A DNA stretch of 5,882 nt, from assembly GCA_007129525.1 (NCBI GenBank), contig SKVI01000206.1, positions 1 to 5,882 of the forward strand, in the 5' to 3' direction. The notes under the pieces were generated by a model that saw only the letters and a program-made list of their open reading frames with translations, was not told where the DNA came from and ran no database searches. Positions 1 through 5,882 of this stretch are shown here, in pieces. This stretch comes from Gemmatimonadota bacterium. GTDB lineage: Bacteria; Gemmatimonadota; Gemmatimonadetes; Longimicrobiales; Gaopeijiaceae. Numbering within the stretch: position 1 is the stretch's first letter; the number at the start of each line of letters is the position of its first letter. Made by a program: the position numbers and the translations under genes.

Positions 1-19
1 CTCGCGGCGCCGCCGGCCC

Positions 20-60
20 CACCCCCACCGGAGCATTTTCCGGTGGGGGTGTCTTTTTTT
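20..60 (+). terminator. Rho-independent terminator of an upstream gene
   Basis: A perfect 13-bp inverted repeat (20-32 paired with 39-51) encloses a 6-nt loop (33-38) and is followed at once by a T-rich tract (TC, then seven T at 54-60). This is a textbook intrinsic terminator reading in the + direction. The left side has no A-rich stretch, so it would not serve the - strand. It ends a + strand transcript whose gene lies before the window; bases 1-19 contain no stop codon in any + frame and no recognisable gene end. It also separates the genes that follow from whatever lies upstream. Confidence 0.93.
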
Positions 61-72
61 CCTGGGGGGGGC

Positions 73-100
73 GGGAACCTGACACCTCTCTCCCACGTAT
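73..100 (+). promoter_or_regulatory. Putative ECF-sigma-type promoter
   Basis: GGGAACCT (73-80) holds the GGAAC core typical of -35 elements of group 4 (ECF) sigma factors. CGTAT (96-100), 16 bp after GGAACC, resembles their -10 elements. Initiation would be expected around 105-108, just beyond the terminator at 20-60 and about 75 nt before the first start codon. The next gene encodes a zf-HC2 anti-sigma-like protein, and such loci are often autoregulated by their own ECF sigma factor, which adds weight. A weaker housekeeping-type alternative overlaps it (CTGACA 79-84 with a poor -10 near 101-106). The call rests on motif likeness only. Confidence 0.5.
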
Positions 101-111
101 CAGCATAGCGT

Positions 112-135
112 GGGTGCGGCTTGGCGGGCGCACCC
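112..135 (+). promoter_or_regulatory. Leader hairpin between promoter and first gene
   Basis: GGGTGCG (112-118) is perfectly complementary to CGCACCC (129-135), with a 10-nt loop (119-128). If transcription starts near 105-108, this stem sits almost at the 5' end of the mRNA, where it could stabilise the transcript. It has no following T tract, so it is not a terminator. It also covers the TTG at 121, making that codon an unlikely start. In DNA this rich in G and C, a 7-bp stem can arise by chance. Confidence 0.35.
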
Positions 136-164
136 GACACGGCGGCTCACGACCTTCCCATGCT

Positions 165-173
165 GGAGGAGGA
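165..173 (+). promoter_or_regulatory. Shine-Dalgarno deciding the start at 184
   Basis: GGAGGAGGA ends 10 nt before ATG 184. Neither upstream in-frame alternative, TTG 121 or ATG 160, has a comparable purine-rich site before it. This makes ATG 184 the best start, and the protein then begins MTCSDF, directly at the zinc-finger domain. Confidence 0.75.
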
Positions 174-183
174 CGACCATTCC

Positions 184-756
184 ATGACGTGCTCGGATTT
201 CCTGGCGCGCTATTCGGATTACCGTGACGGTAGTCTGTCCGGGGATGATCGTGCCGCCGCGGACGCCCACGTGGAAGGATGTGACTCGTGTCGACGCTAC
301 CACCGGGTGGTGTCCCGGGGCGTCGAGCTGCTCAGGGAGCTTCCCCCACCGAGGGCACGGGGCGATCTCGAGGCGCGGGTTCGCCACTCCGTCTACTCCA
401 TGGAGGAGGCGGATCGGGCCCGTCGCTACCGTCCGTACGGACCCACCGGCGGCGGGGCCATGGCTCTGGTAGCCGCCACCGTCCTGGTGGTGGTCATGCT
501 CTGGACGCCGAGCCTCTTCGACAGCGAGCCCACGGTAGAGCTGCCCGCCATCGTGGTGAGCGAGCCGTTGGAACAGGAGCGGGACCGGGCCTCGGTTCAG
601 GTCTTCGCCCTTCCGCCCCGGGAACGAGCCGAACCCCAGCCCTCCCTGGTCTACGAATCGCAGCTCTGGGCCGGCTCCAACTCCCTGCTCTTTGAGCACT
701 CCTCCCTCTACCAACGACACCGGGACCCGGCTCTCGTCCGTGCCGGCCTGCACTGA
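184..756 (+). CDS. Zf-HC2 domain membrane protein, putative anti-sigma factor
   Basis: This 190-residue protein probably holds an ECF sigma factor inactive at the inner face of the cytoplasmic membrane. Residues 3-36 form a zinc-binding anti-sigma (ZAS, zf-HC2) domain: Cys3, then His29-x3-Cys33-x2-Cys36. Residues 37-91 are a charged, partly helical linker. One hydrophobic segment (about 92-107, rich in A, V and L) would span the membrane, leaving some 80 residues outside. That outer part is proline- and charge-rich and I recognise no domain in it. ATG 184 is preferred to TTG 121 or ATG 160 because of the Shine-Dalgarno at 165-173 and because the domain starts there. A partner sigma gene normally lies directly upstream, but here a terminator and a promoter-like site occupy that place, so the partner is unseen. 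holA follows after 39 nt. Some zf-HC2 proteins are not proven sigma regulators, so the domain call is firm and the role inferred. Confidence 0.85.
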   Translation: MTCSDFLARYSDYRDGSLSGDDRAAADAHVEGCDSCRRYHRVVSRGVELLRELPPPRARGDLEARVRHSVYSMEEADRARRYRPYGPTGGGAMALVAATVLVVVMLWTPSLFDSEPTVELPAIVVSEPLEQERDRASVQVFALPPRERAEPQPSLVYESQLWAGSNSLLFEHSSLYQRHRDPALVRAGLH

Positions 757-778
757 CTCCTTCCGCCGAGGGAGCCTT

Positions 779-791
779 CCTCCGGGGGAGG
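779..791 (+). promoter_or_regulatory. Hairpin masking the holA Shine-Dalgarno
   Basis: CCTCC (779-783) can pair fully with GGAGG (787-791) across a GGG loop. GGAGG is the ribosome-binding site of the next gene, lying 4 nt before GTG 796 and 7 nt before GTG 799. Folding would hide it, so holA translation may depend on ribosomes arriving from the gene before. The stem is short and its loop tight, so the regulatory reading is tentative. Confidence 0.3.
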
Positions 792-795
792 CGAC

Positions 796-1815
796 GTGGT
801 GATTCCCGGTGACCTCCGCCGCGCCCTGGGCTCCGACCCGGGCGGAGCCTTCTACCTCCACGGCGAAGATGAATTCCGGAAGAGCGAGGCGGTCCGCGCC
901 CTGGTGACGGCCCACCTGGATCCCGCCACCAAGGACTTCAACCTGGACCGCCTCCGGGGTTCGGAGCTGGATACCGAAACCCTGGCCTCCCGGCTGGGCA
1001 CCCCTCCCATGATGGCCGAGTGGCGGGTGGTGGTCATCACCGAGACCGAGGCCCTGGCCGGCTCCAAGCGCGCCCGAGACCTTCTCATGGATGCGGCTCA
1101 GAATCCCCCTCCGGGCCTGGCCCTCATCCTCTCCTGCACCGTCCCCCCGCGCTCCTCGGCTCGCTTTTACCGGGACCTGGCCCGTCATGCCCGCTCGGTG
1201 GAGTTCAAGTCCGTTCGGGCCGATGACCTGCCGGGCTGGCTCATGGACTGGGCCCGGGACCGCCACGACCGCACGATGGAGGAGACGGCCGCCCGGGCGC
1301 TGGCCGCCGGAATCGGGAGCGATCTGGCCGTCCTGGCCCGGGAGGTGGAGAAGCTGGACACCATGCTGGAGTCCGGGGAGCCCATCACCCCGGCTGTGGT
1401 GGAGCGGGCCGGAACCCGGGTGCCCCGACAGGACCGATGGGGCTGGTTCGACCTGGTGGCCGAGCGGAAGTTCGAGGAGGCGATGAGGGGACTCGAGGTG
1501 CTCCTGCAGCACGGAGAGTCCGGGGTGGGGCTGACCATCGGCCTGGCAACCCACTTCTTGCGGCTGGGGGTGGCCTCCGACGGCGGGCAGAAGGCGCTGG
1601 AGGACGTACTTCCGCGGCATCAGCGCTGGCTGGGTCGCAAGATCGGGGCCCAGGCCGGCTCCTGGAGGGTGGAGGAGATCGAAGAGGCGGTGGACGGACT
1701 CCTCCTGGTGGACCGCCTCCTCAAATCCAGCCATCTTCCGGATCACCACCACCTTGAGAGTTGGCTCCTGGAGCGGGCCGTGGGCACCCCCTCCGCCACT
1801 GCGCCGGCCCCCTGA
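796..1815 (+). CDS. holA: DNA polymerase III subunit delta
   Basis: Delta is the clamp-loader subunit that opens the beta sliding clamp so that it can be placed on primed DNA during replication. At 339 residues the protein has the usual length. It shows the family order: an N-terminal AAA+-like fold starting with FYLHGEDEF (19-27), FNLDRLRG (48-55), the stretch PPMMAEWRVVVI (70-81) where family members carry the clamp-contacting PFF-like segment, and EFK followed by a helix rich in W and D (136-155). A lid domain includes GSDLAVLAREVEKL (near 174-187), and the C-terminal helical collar domain (about 210-330) ends in LESWLLERAVG. Delta lacks a working ATPase site, so no Walker motif is expected. 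Two GTG codons stand together at 796 and 799; 799 is better spaced from GGAGG 787-791 (7 nt against 4), so the true start may be one codon later. It sits between an anti-sigma gene and an exported SPOR protein, neither linked to replication. Confidence 0.95.
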   Translation: MVIPGDLRRALGSDPGGAFYLHGEDEFRKSEAVRALVTAHLDPATKDFNLDRLRGSELDTETLASRLGTPPMMAEWRVVVITETEALAGSKRARDLLMDAAQNPPPGLALILSCTVPPRSSARFYRDLARHARSVEFKSVRADDLPGWLMDWARDRHDRTMEETAARALAAGIGSDLAVLAREVEKLDTMLESGEPITPAVVERAGTRVPRQDRWGWFDLVAERKFEEAMRGLEVLLQHGESGVGLTIGLATHFLRLGVASDGGQKALEDVLPRHQRWLGRKIGAQAGSWRVEEIEEAVDGLLLVDRLLKSSHLPDHHHLESWLLERAVGTPSATAPAP

Positions 1816-1839
1816 GGGGTGCCACCGCTTCATACCACC

Positions 1840-1851
1840 GAGGAAGGCGTC
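1840..1851 (+). promoter_or_regulatory. Shine-Dalgarno deciding the start at 1852
   Basis: GAGGAAGG (1840-1847) precedes ATG 1852, with its GAGG core 8 nt away. The in-frame GTG at 1819 lies just after the holA stop (1813-1815) and has no suitable site. Starting at 1852 also gives a normal signal peptide, whereas 1819 would add eleven extra N-terminal residues. Confidence 0.75.
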
Positions 1852-2823
1852 ATGACGAAGGGTCTACGGGACGACATTCAGCCGACACGCCAGAAGACAA
1901 AGTTGGGGAGCGTGATCCTCATGGCGGCGGCGCTGGCCGTCCCCTGGTCGGCATCGGGACAGGAGGCGCTGGACCCCATGGACGATCTGATGGCCGAAGG
2001 ACGCTACGGCGAAGCCCGGGAGCTCCTGGAGAGCTGGTGGGGGGAGCATGACGGGCAGCCCCCGCGTCAGGAGCTGGCCAGAGGGCTCTGGTACCGGGCC
2101 CTCCTCACCGTGGACGGTTCGCTGGCGGAGATGGACTATCGACGGTTGGTGGTGGAGTTCCCGGGTTCGGACTACGCCGAGGAGGCCCTCCTTCGATTGG
2201 CTCGCGGGGCCGCCATGGTGGGAGACGTCGCGGCGGCCCATCGCTACCTGGACATCCTGGTCCAGGATTACCCCGGAAGCCCCCATCGACTCGAGGCCCG
2301 GTCGCTTCGAGACCAGCTGGCCCAGGCCCCGGATGTCCGGGAAGATGATCCCGAGGCCGACGCTCCGGGCGAGACGGGGCTCCCGGACCCGGCGGTGGCC
2401 CGGGACACCGTGGCGGCGGCCGACGAGCCTCCGCCCGAGCTCGTGCCCGATCCCACCTCCGACCCCGCCGCCATCGACACTGTGGCCGCCGACCCCGCCG
2501 CCGATCCCGGAGACCGGGAGGAGACAGCTGAAGAGGAGGCAGGCCAGGAGATGGCGGAAGCAGACGACGCCGATGCGGGGAGTTTCGCCGTCCAGCTTGG
2601 CGCCTTCTCCAGCCCCGACGGAGCTCGCACCCTGGCGGCCGAAGCCCGGGACGAAGGGCTCGACGTCCGGGTGGTGGTGGTGCGGGGAAGTGAGTTCTTC
2701 CGGGTCCGCCTGGGAGCCTTCCCCACCCGGGAGGCCGCCGAAGAGCGGGCTCGGGAGGTGGAGACGCTGGGGTTCCAGACGGTGATTTCGTCGGATCGGG
2801 ACCGAGAGGAGGACCCGGACTGA
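1852..2823 (+). CDS. Exported TPR-like protein with C-terminal SPOR domain
   Basis: SPOR domains bind peptidoglycan glycan strands stripped of stem peptides, as found at division sites, so this 323-residue protein probably works in the cell wall outside the cytoplasmic membrane. Residues 1-17 form a charged n-region, 18-32 a hydrophobic core, and cleavage is likely near SASG-Q (36/37). No lipobox cysteine is present. Residues 42-160 are helical, with TPR/YbgF-like repeats: DLMAEGRYGEARELLE, YRRLVVEFPGSDYAEEALLRLA and YLDILVQDYPGSPHRLEA. A linker (about 160-243) rich in D, E, A and P follows. The SPOR domain (about 245-318) shows FAVQLGAF and, near its middle, the paired strand FFRVRLGAF. The protein lies 36 nt after holA and overlaps the ATPase gene by one base (TGATG). 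The domain calls are strong. The precise role, in division, wall remodelling or as a periplasmic scaffold, cannot be read from the sequence, and no established gene name fits. Confidence 0.9.
   Translation: MTKGLRDDIQPTRQKTKLGSVILMAAALAVPWSASGQEALDPMDDLMAEGRYGEARELLESWWGEHDGQPPRQELARGLWYRALLTVDGSLAEMDYRRLVVEFPGSDYAEEALLRLARGAAMVGDVAAAHRYLDILVQDYPGSPHRLEARSLRDQLAQAPDVREDDPEADAPGETGLPDPAVARDTVAAADEPPPELVPDPTSDPAAIDTVAADPAADPGDREETAEEEAGQEMAEADDADAGSFAVQLGAFSSPDGARTLAAEARDEGLDVRVVVVRGSEFFRVRLGAFPTREAAEERAREVETLGFQTVISSDRDREEDPD
2461..2502 (+). repeat. Short direct repeat in the SPOR protein linker
   Basis: GACCCCGCCGCC occurs at 2461-2472 and again exactly 30 nt later at 2491-2502, encoding DPAA twice. 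The peptide DTVAA also recurs in the linker (near 2404 and 2476). This is low-complexity coding sequence that probably grew by slippage or local duplication within a disordered region. It has no sign of being a mobile or regulatory element. Confidence 0.5.
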
Positions 2824-2825
2824 TG
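2806..2825 (+). promoter_or_regulatory. Internal ribosome site and TGATG stop-start overlap
   Basis: GAGGAGGA (2806-2813), inside the last codons of the SPOR gene, lies 9 nt before ATG 2823. The SPOR stop TGA (2821-2823) shares its A with that ATG. The arrangement favours re-initiation by the same ribosomes, so the ATPase is probably translated in step with the SPOR protein. Confidence 0.8.
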
Positions 2826-5315
2826 GGCGAGGCTCCGGGGCTCACTCTGCCGGTGGGGGGGATGCACTGCGGCGCCTGCGTAGGCGCGGTGGAGCGAGCG
2901 CTCTCCCGGGTGGAGGGGGTGGAGGATGTGTCGGTGAGCCTGGCCACCGAGGAGGCCCGGGTGAGGCTCGAAGGGGATGCCGACGCCGAACGGCTGGGAG
3001 ATCTCGTCACCGCGATCCGGGACGCAGGCTACGAGGTTCGTACCGGCTCCATGGAGGTGGGAATCCGGGACATGCACTGCGCCGCGTGCGTGGCGTCGGT
3101 TGAGAAGGCCCTGGCCCGCGTGCCGGGCGTGGTGGAGGCCTCGGTCTCCCTTCCCGGTGAGCGGGCGGTGCTCAAGGTGGTGCCCGGAGCCGTGTCGTCG
3201 GAGGCGCTCCGGGAGGCGGTGGAGGGCGTGGGCTACCAGATGGAAGAGGTGGCCGCGGACGACGAGGCGGACCGGGAAGAGGAGCGGGCCGCCCGGAGGG
3301 AGGCGGAGACCCGGACCCTCTTCCGGAAGTTCTGGGTGGGCGCGGCGCTCTCCGTGCCCATCCTCCTTCTGGGTCACCACGAGTGGGTGCCCGGGCTGAG
3401 GGGGTTGGACCACGAGGCCGTCCGGGCCCTCTGGGCCCTGAGCGGAGTGCTGACCCTTCCCATCATGCTCTGGGTGGGGGGACAGTTCTTCACCGGCGCC
3501 TGGGCGGCGCTGAAGCGGGGCCAGAGCAACATGGACACTCTGGTGGCGCTGGGGACGGGCTCGGCCTTCCTCTACTCGGTGGCGGCGGTGGGCGCCCCGG
3601 GGCTCTTCCCCGAGGGAACGGCGCACCCCTTTTTCGAAGCGGCGGCGGTGATCATCACCCTGGTGGTGCTGGGACAGGCGCTGGAGGCCCGGGCCCGGGG
3701 AAGCACGTCGAAGGCCCTCCGCTCCCTCATGGACCTGCGGCCGGAGACCGCCCGGGTGGTCCGGGACGGGAGCGAGGAGGAGATTCCCGCCAGCCAGGTT
3801 CAAGCCGGCGACGTACTGGTGGTCCGCCCCGGCGAGCGCATCGCCGTGGACGGCCAGGTGGAGGAGGGCCAGAGCGCGGTGGACGAGTCCATGGTCACCG
3901 GTGAGAGCATCCCGGTGGAGAAGGCCCCCGGCGACGAGGTTGTGGGGGGGACCATCAACCGGTCCGGGAGCTTTCGCATGCGGGCCACCCGGGTGGGTTC
4001 GGAAACGGTGCTGGCCCGGATCGTCCAGCTCGTCCGGGAAGCGCAGGCCTCGAAGCCCCCCATCCAGCGCCTGGTGGACAAGGTGTCCGGCGTCTTCGTC
4101 CCTGTGGCGGTGGCCATCGCGCTGGTGGCCTTCGCCGTCTGGATGTGGGTGGGGCCCGACCCCGCCCTGAATTTCGCCGTGGTGGTGGCGGTCTCGGTCC
4201 TGGTCATCGCCTGCCCCTGCGCCCTGGGGCTGGCCACCCCCATCTCGGTGATGCTGGCGGTGGGGAAGGCCGCCGAGCACGGGATCCTGGTCCGAAGCGG
4301 AGAGGCGCTGCAGAAGGCCCGCCGGCTCACCACGGTGGTGGTGGACAAGACCGGGACGCTGACCCGGGGCGAGCCGGCGCTGACCGATGTGGAGGCGCTG
4401 GAGGGATGGCCTGCGGGTGGCCACGAGGACGCGCCTGTCGACCTTCTCCTCCACCTGGCCGCCTCCGCCGAGGAGGGATCGGAACATCCCCTGGGCCAGG
4501 CCGTGGTGGCCGCCGCGCGGGAGCGGAAGCTGGAGCCGGCGCGGGCCGCCGACTTTGAGGCCCACGGCGGGATGGGGGTCAGCGCCGCGGTGGAGGGTCG
4601 GCGGATCCTGGTAGGGACCCGGCGCCTGCTGGAGGCTGAAGGGGTGGACGCCGGTCCCCTGGCCGAGATGTGGGAGCGCCTCTCCGGCGAAGGCAAGACC
4701 CCGGCCATGGTGGCGGTGGACGGGACCCCGGCGGGAGTGCTGGCGCTGGCCGATCAGGAGAAGGCGGACTCGGCCGCTGCGGTGGCGCGACTCCTGGACA
4801 TGGGTCTCCGGGTGATCATGCTCACCGGCGACAACGAGCGCACGGCCCGGGCCGTGGCCGAACGGGTGGGCATCCGGGAGGTGCGGGCCGAGGTGCTCCC
4901 CGACGAGAAGGCCGACGTGGTGGCCGCTCTCCAGGAAGAGGGAGAGCAGGTGGCCATGGTGGGTGACGGCATCAACGACGCTCCGGCCCTGGCCCAGGCC
5001 GACGTGGGGATGGCCATCGGTGGGGGCACGGACGTGGCCATGGAGACCGCCGCGATCACCCTCATGGGCGGATCGCTCACCGGGGTGGCCGACGCCATCG
5101 ACCTCTCCCGGGCTGCCGTCCGCAACATGAAGCAGAACCTCTTCGGCGCCTTCGTCTACAACACTGCCGCCATCCCGGTGGCCGCCGGAGTCCTGTATCC
5201 GGTGGTGGGGCTGCTCCTGAACCCGATGATCGCCGGGGCCGCCATGGCCTTCAGCTCGGTGACGGTGGTGACCAACGCCAACCGGCTGCGGGGGTGGAAG
5301 CCAAAGGTCGGCTGA
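2823..5315 (+). CDS. copA: Cu+-exporting P1B-type ATPase
   Basis: This 830-residue inner-membrane pump uses ATP to export monovalent copper (perhaps also silver) from the cytoplasm. Two N-terminal heavy-metal-associated domains carry MHCGAC (14-19) and MHCAAC (84-89). Eight membrane helices can be placed, near 170-186, 203-224, 238-257, 270-292, 423-443, 448-480, 772-790 and 797-820. All catalytic parts are present: actuator TGES (359-362), the metal-site CPC (464-466) in helix 6, phosphorylation site DKTGT (508-512, Asp508), nucleotide-domain HP (555-556), MLTGDN (666-671) and GDGIND (714-719). Tyr779-Asn780 in helix 7 and Met808 with Ser811-Ser812 in helix 8 are the class 1B-1 signature for Cu+, which argues against Zn/Cd/Pb specificity. 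Length and architecture are normal and nothing is broken. Translation is probably coupled to the SPOR gene before it. No CueR, CsoR or CopY regulator and no CopZ chaperone is in the window, so copper control is not evident here. Confidence 0.96.
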   Translation: MGEAPGLTLPVGGMHCGACVGAVERALSRVEGVEDVSVSLATEEARVRLEGDADAERLGDLVTAIRDAGYEVRTGSMEVGIRDMHCAACVASVEKALARVPGVVEASVSLPGERAVLKVVPGAVSSEALREAVEGVGYQMEEVAADDEADREEERAARREAETRTLFRKFWVGAALSVPILLLGHHEWVPGLRGLDHEAVRALWALSGVLTLPIMLWVGGQFFTGAWAALKRGQSNMDTLVALGTGSAFLYSVAAVGAPGLFPEGTAHPFFEAAAVIITLVVLGQALEARARGSTSKALRSLMDLRPETARVVRDGSEEEIPASQVQAGDVLVVRPGERIAVDGQVEEGQSAVDESMVTGESIPVEKAPGDEVVGGTINRSGSFRMRATRVGSETVLARIVQLVREAQASKPPIQRLVDKVSGVFVPVAVAIALVAFAVWMWVGPDPALNFAVVVAVSVLVIACPCALGLATPISVMLAVGKAAEHGILVRSGEALQKARRLTTVVVDKTGTLTRGEPALTDVEALEGWPAGGHEDAPVDLLLHLAASAEEGSEHPLGQAVVAAARERKLEPARAADFEAHGGMGVSAAVEGRRILVGTRRLLEAEGVDAGPLAEMWERLSGEGKTPAMVAVDGTPAGVLALADQEKADSAAAVARLLDMGLRVIMLTGDNERTARAVAERVGIREVRAEVLPDEKADVVAALQEEGEQVAMVGDGINDAPALAQADVGMAIGGGTDVAMETAAITLMGGSLTGVADAIDLSRAAVRNMKQNLFGAFVYNTAAIPVAAGVLYPVVGLLLNPMIAGAAMAFSSVTVVTNANRLRGWKPKVG

Positions 5316-5333
5316 CCCGCCTCCCTGTCGCCC

Positions 5334-5882
5334 TCAAAGCAGGGGCGCCAGCAGGTACGCGCCCCGGGAGGCGGCCCGGCTCCAGACGGAACGGGCGGCC
5401 AGTTCCTCGAGGGTGAGGGGCTCGGCCTGCCGGAAGTCCTCCTCGAACATCTCCGCCACCCGGGCCACCGCCCCCTCGTCCATGAGCAGGGCGGTGATCT
5501 CGAAGTTGAGCCGGAAGGAGCGGTTGTCCAGGTTCACCGTGCCCAGCCCGGCGGCCCGGTCGTCTACCACGAAGGCTTTGGTGTGCAGGAACCCCGCGTT
5601 GTACTGGAGCACCGTGACCCCCACCTCCACCAGGGGCTCCACCACTGCCATCTTCGCCAGCCGCACCAGGGGCACGTCGGCCTGCTCCGGCACCAGGACT
5701 CGCACGTCCACCCCCCGGAGGGCCGCCAGCTGGAGAGCCGCCAGGAGGCCCTCGTCCGGCACGAAGTAGGGGCTGGCGATCCAGAGCCTCGAGCGGGCCG
5801 AGTGGATGGCGTGGTGGACCATGAGGCTGGCGCTTTCAAGTGGGTCGGCAGGCCCCGAGGGGAGGATCAGCACGGGCTCGTC
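5334..5882 (-). CDS. Cardiolipin synthase / phospholipase D family protein, C-terminal part
   Basis: The frame is open to the right edge, so the gene starts beyond the window; 182 C-terminal residues are visible. Bacterial cardiolipin synthases join two phosphatidylglycerol molecules, or use related lipids, at the cytoplasmic membrane through two HxK motifs, one in each half. The second half is seen here: LPSGP near the edge, LWIASPYFVPDEGLLAALQL, and the motif His100-x-Lys102-x4-Asp107 followed by GTVNLDNRSFRLNFE (from 114). The end, EPLTLEELAARS and on to LLAPLL, matches the usual C-terminus of ClsA-like enzymes, which are roughly 400-500 residues long. An apparent GTG start at 5871-5873 is an internal valine codon, since DEPVLILPSG reads through it. 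The gene converges on the copper ATPase gene with 18 nt between stop codons and is transcribed separately. The membrane helices and first HxK motif lie outside the window, so ClsA-type against other PLD-type cannot be settled. Confidence 0.9.
   Translation of the reverse strand, partial: DEPVLILPSGPADPLESASLMVHHAIHSARSRLWIASPYFVPDEGLLAALQLAALRGVDVRVLVPEQADVPLVRLAKMAVVEPLVEVGVTVLQYNAGFLHTKAFVVDDRAAGLGTVNLDNRSFRLNFEITALLMDEGAVARVAEMFEEDFRQAEPLTLEELAARSVWSRAASRGAYLLAPLL

Noticed and set aside
64..75. G-run as a possible quadruplex
   Set aside because: Only two G tracts (seven and three G) are present. Four closely spaced tracts would be needed.
121..183. Upstream TTG (121) or ATG (160) as start of the anti-sigma gene
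   Set aside because: Neither has a convincing ribosome-binding site, TTG 121 lies within a hairpin, and the extra residues add nothing to the zinc-finger domain. ATG 184 has GGAGGAGGA at good spacing.
100..1833. 577-codon open frame on the - strand opposite the anti-sigma gene and holA
   Set aside because: Its translation is rich in G, H, R, P and Q with no recognisable motif. It lies opposite two genes with clear protein signatures, and long antisense frames arise readily where codons end in G or C.
2105..3010. 301-codon - strand frame across the SPOR/ATPase junction
   Set aside because: Proline- and arginine-rich translation with no fold-like pattern. It is explained by the GC-rich linker on the other strand.
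2268..4565. 765-codon open frame on the - strand opposite the SPOR and copper ATPase genes
   Set aside because: Low-complexity His/Gly/Arg/Pro translation without domains, opposite strong coding sequence. It is a composition shadow.
5323..5347. Hairpin as a two-way terminator between the convergent genes
   Set aside because: Imperfect stems are possible (CCCTG with CAGGG, or CGCCCT with AGGGGCG and one bulge), but there is no T tract on either strand, so there is no support for intrinsic termination.
5334..5873. A complete short phospholipase D-like gene starting at GTG 5871-5873
   Set aside because: The frame stays open to the window edge, the residues before the GTG continue the family sequence, and a single half with one HxK motif would be atypical. 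It is a partial view of a longer gene.

Overview
The window is a compact, very GC-rich stretch of bacterial chromosome. Four genes lie head-to-tail on the + strand, and one gene, cut by the right edge, runs toward them on the - strand. Base composition and codon style look uniform by eye, with no transposase, integrase, tRNA, rRNA or CRISPR array, so this reads as ordinary core chromosome. The strongly G/C-ending codons, the zinc-finger anti-sigma protein and the TPR-SPOR envelope protein would suit a Gemmatimonadota-like Gram-negative. That placement is inference from general flavour, and Myxococcota or other high-GC phyla are not excluded.

Left edge (1-183): a strong Rho-independent terminator (20-60) closes an unseen upstream + strand gene. 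A promoter-like sequence of the ECF sigma factor type follows (GGGAACCT ... CGTAT, 73-100), then a 7-bp leader hairpin (112-135) and a strong Shine-Dalgarno sequence that fixes the first start codon at 184. + strand block (184-5315): a single-span zf-HC2 (putative anti-sigma) protein; holA, the DNA polymerase III clamp-loader delta subunit; an exported protein with TPR-like helices, an acidic linker and a C-terminal SPOR domain; and a full-length two-HMA-domain Cu+-type P1B ATPase (copA-like). The gaps are 39 and 36 nt, and the last pair overlaps as TGATG, so one transcript is plausible. No terminator is visible between the genes. Right edge (5334-5882, - strand): the C-terminal part of a cardiolipin synthase / phospholipase D family protein, with 18 nt between the two convergent stop codons.

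The genes do not form one obvious pathway. A putative envelope-stress regulator, a replication factor, a peptidoglycan-binding protein and a copper exporter share a probable transcript. Three of the four (anti-sigma, SPOR, copA), and the convergent phospholipid enzyme, concern the cell envelope. I see no convincing undescribed system. The points most worth checking are the ECF-type promoter and leader in front of an anti-sigma gene with no sigma gene beside it, the linkage of that gene to holA, and the translational coupling of copA to a SPOR protein without a visible copper regulator.
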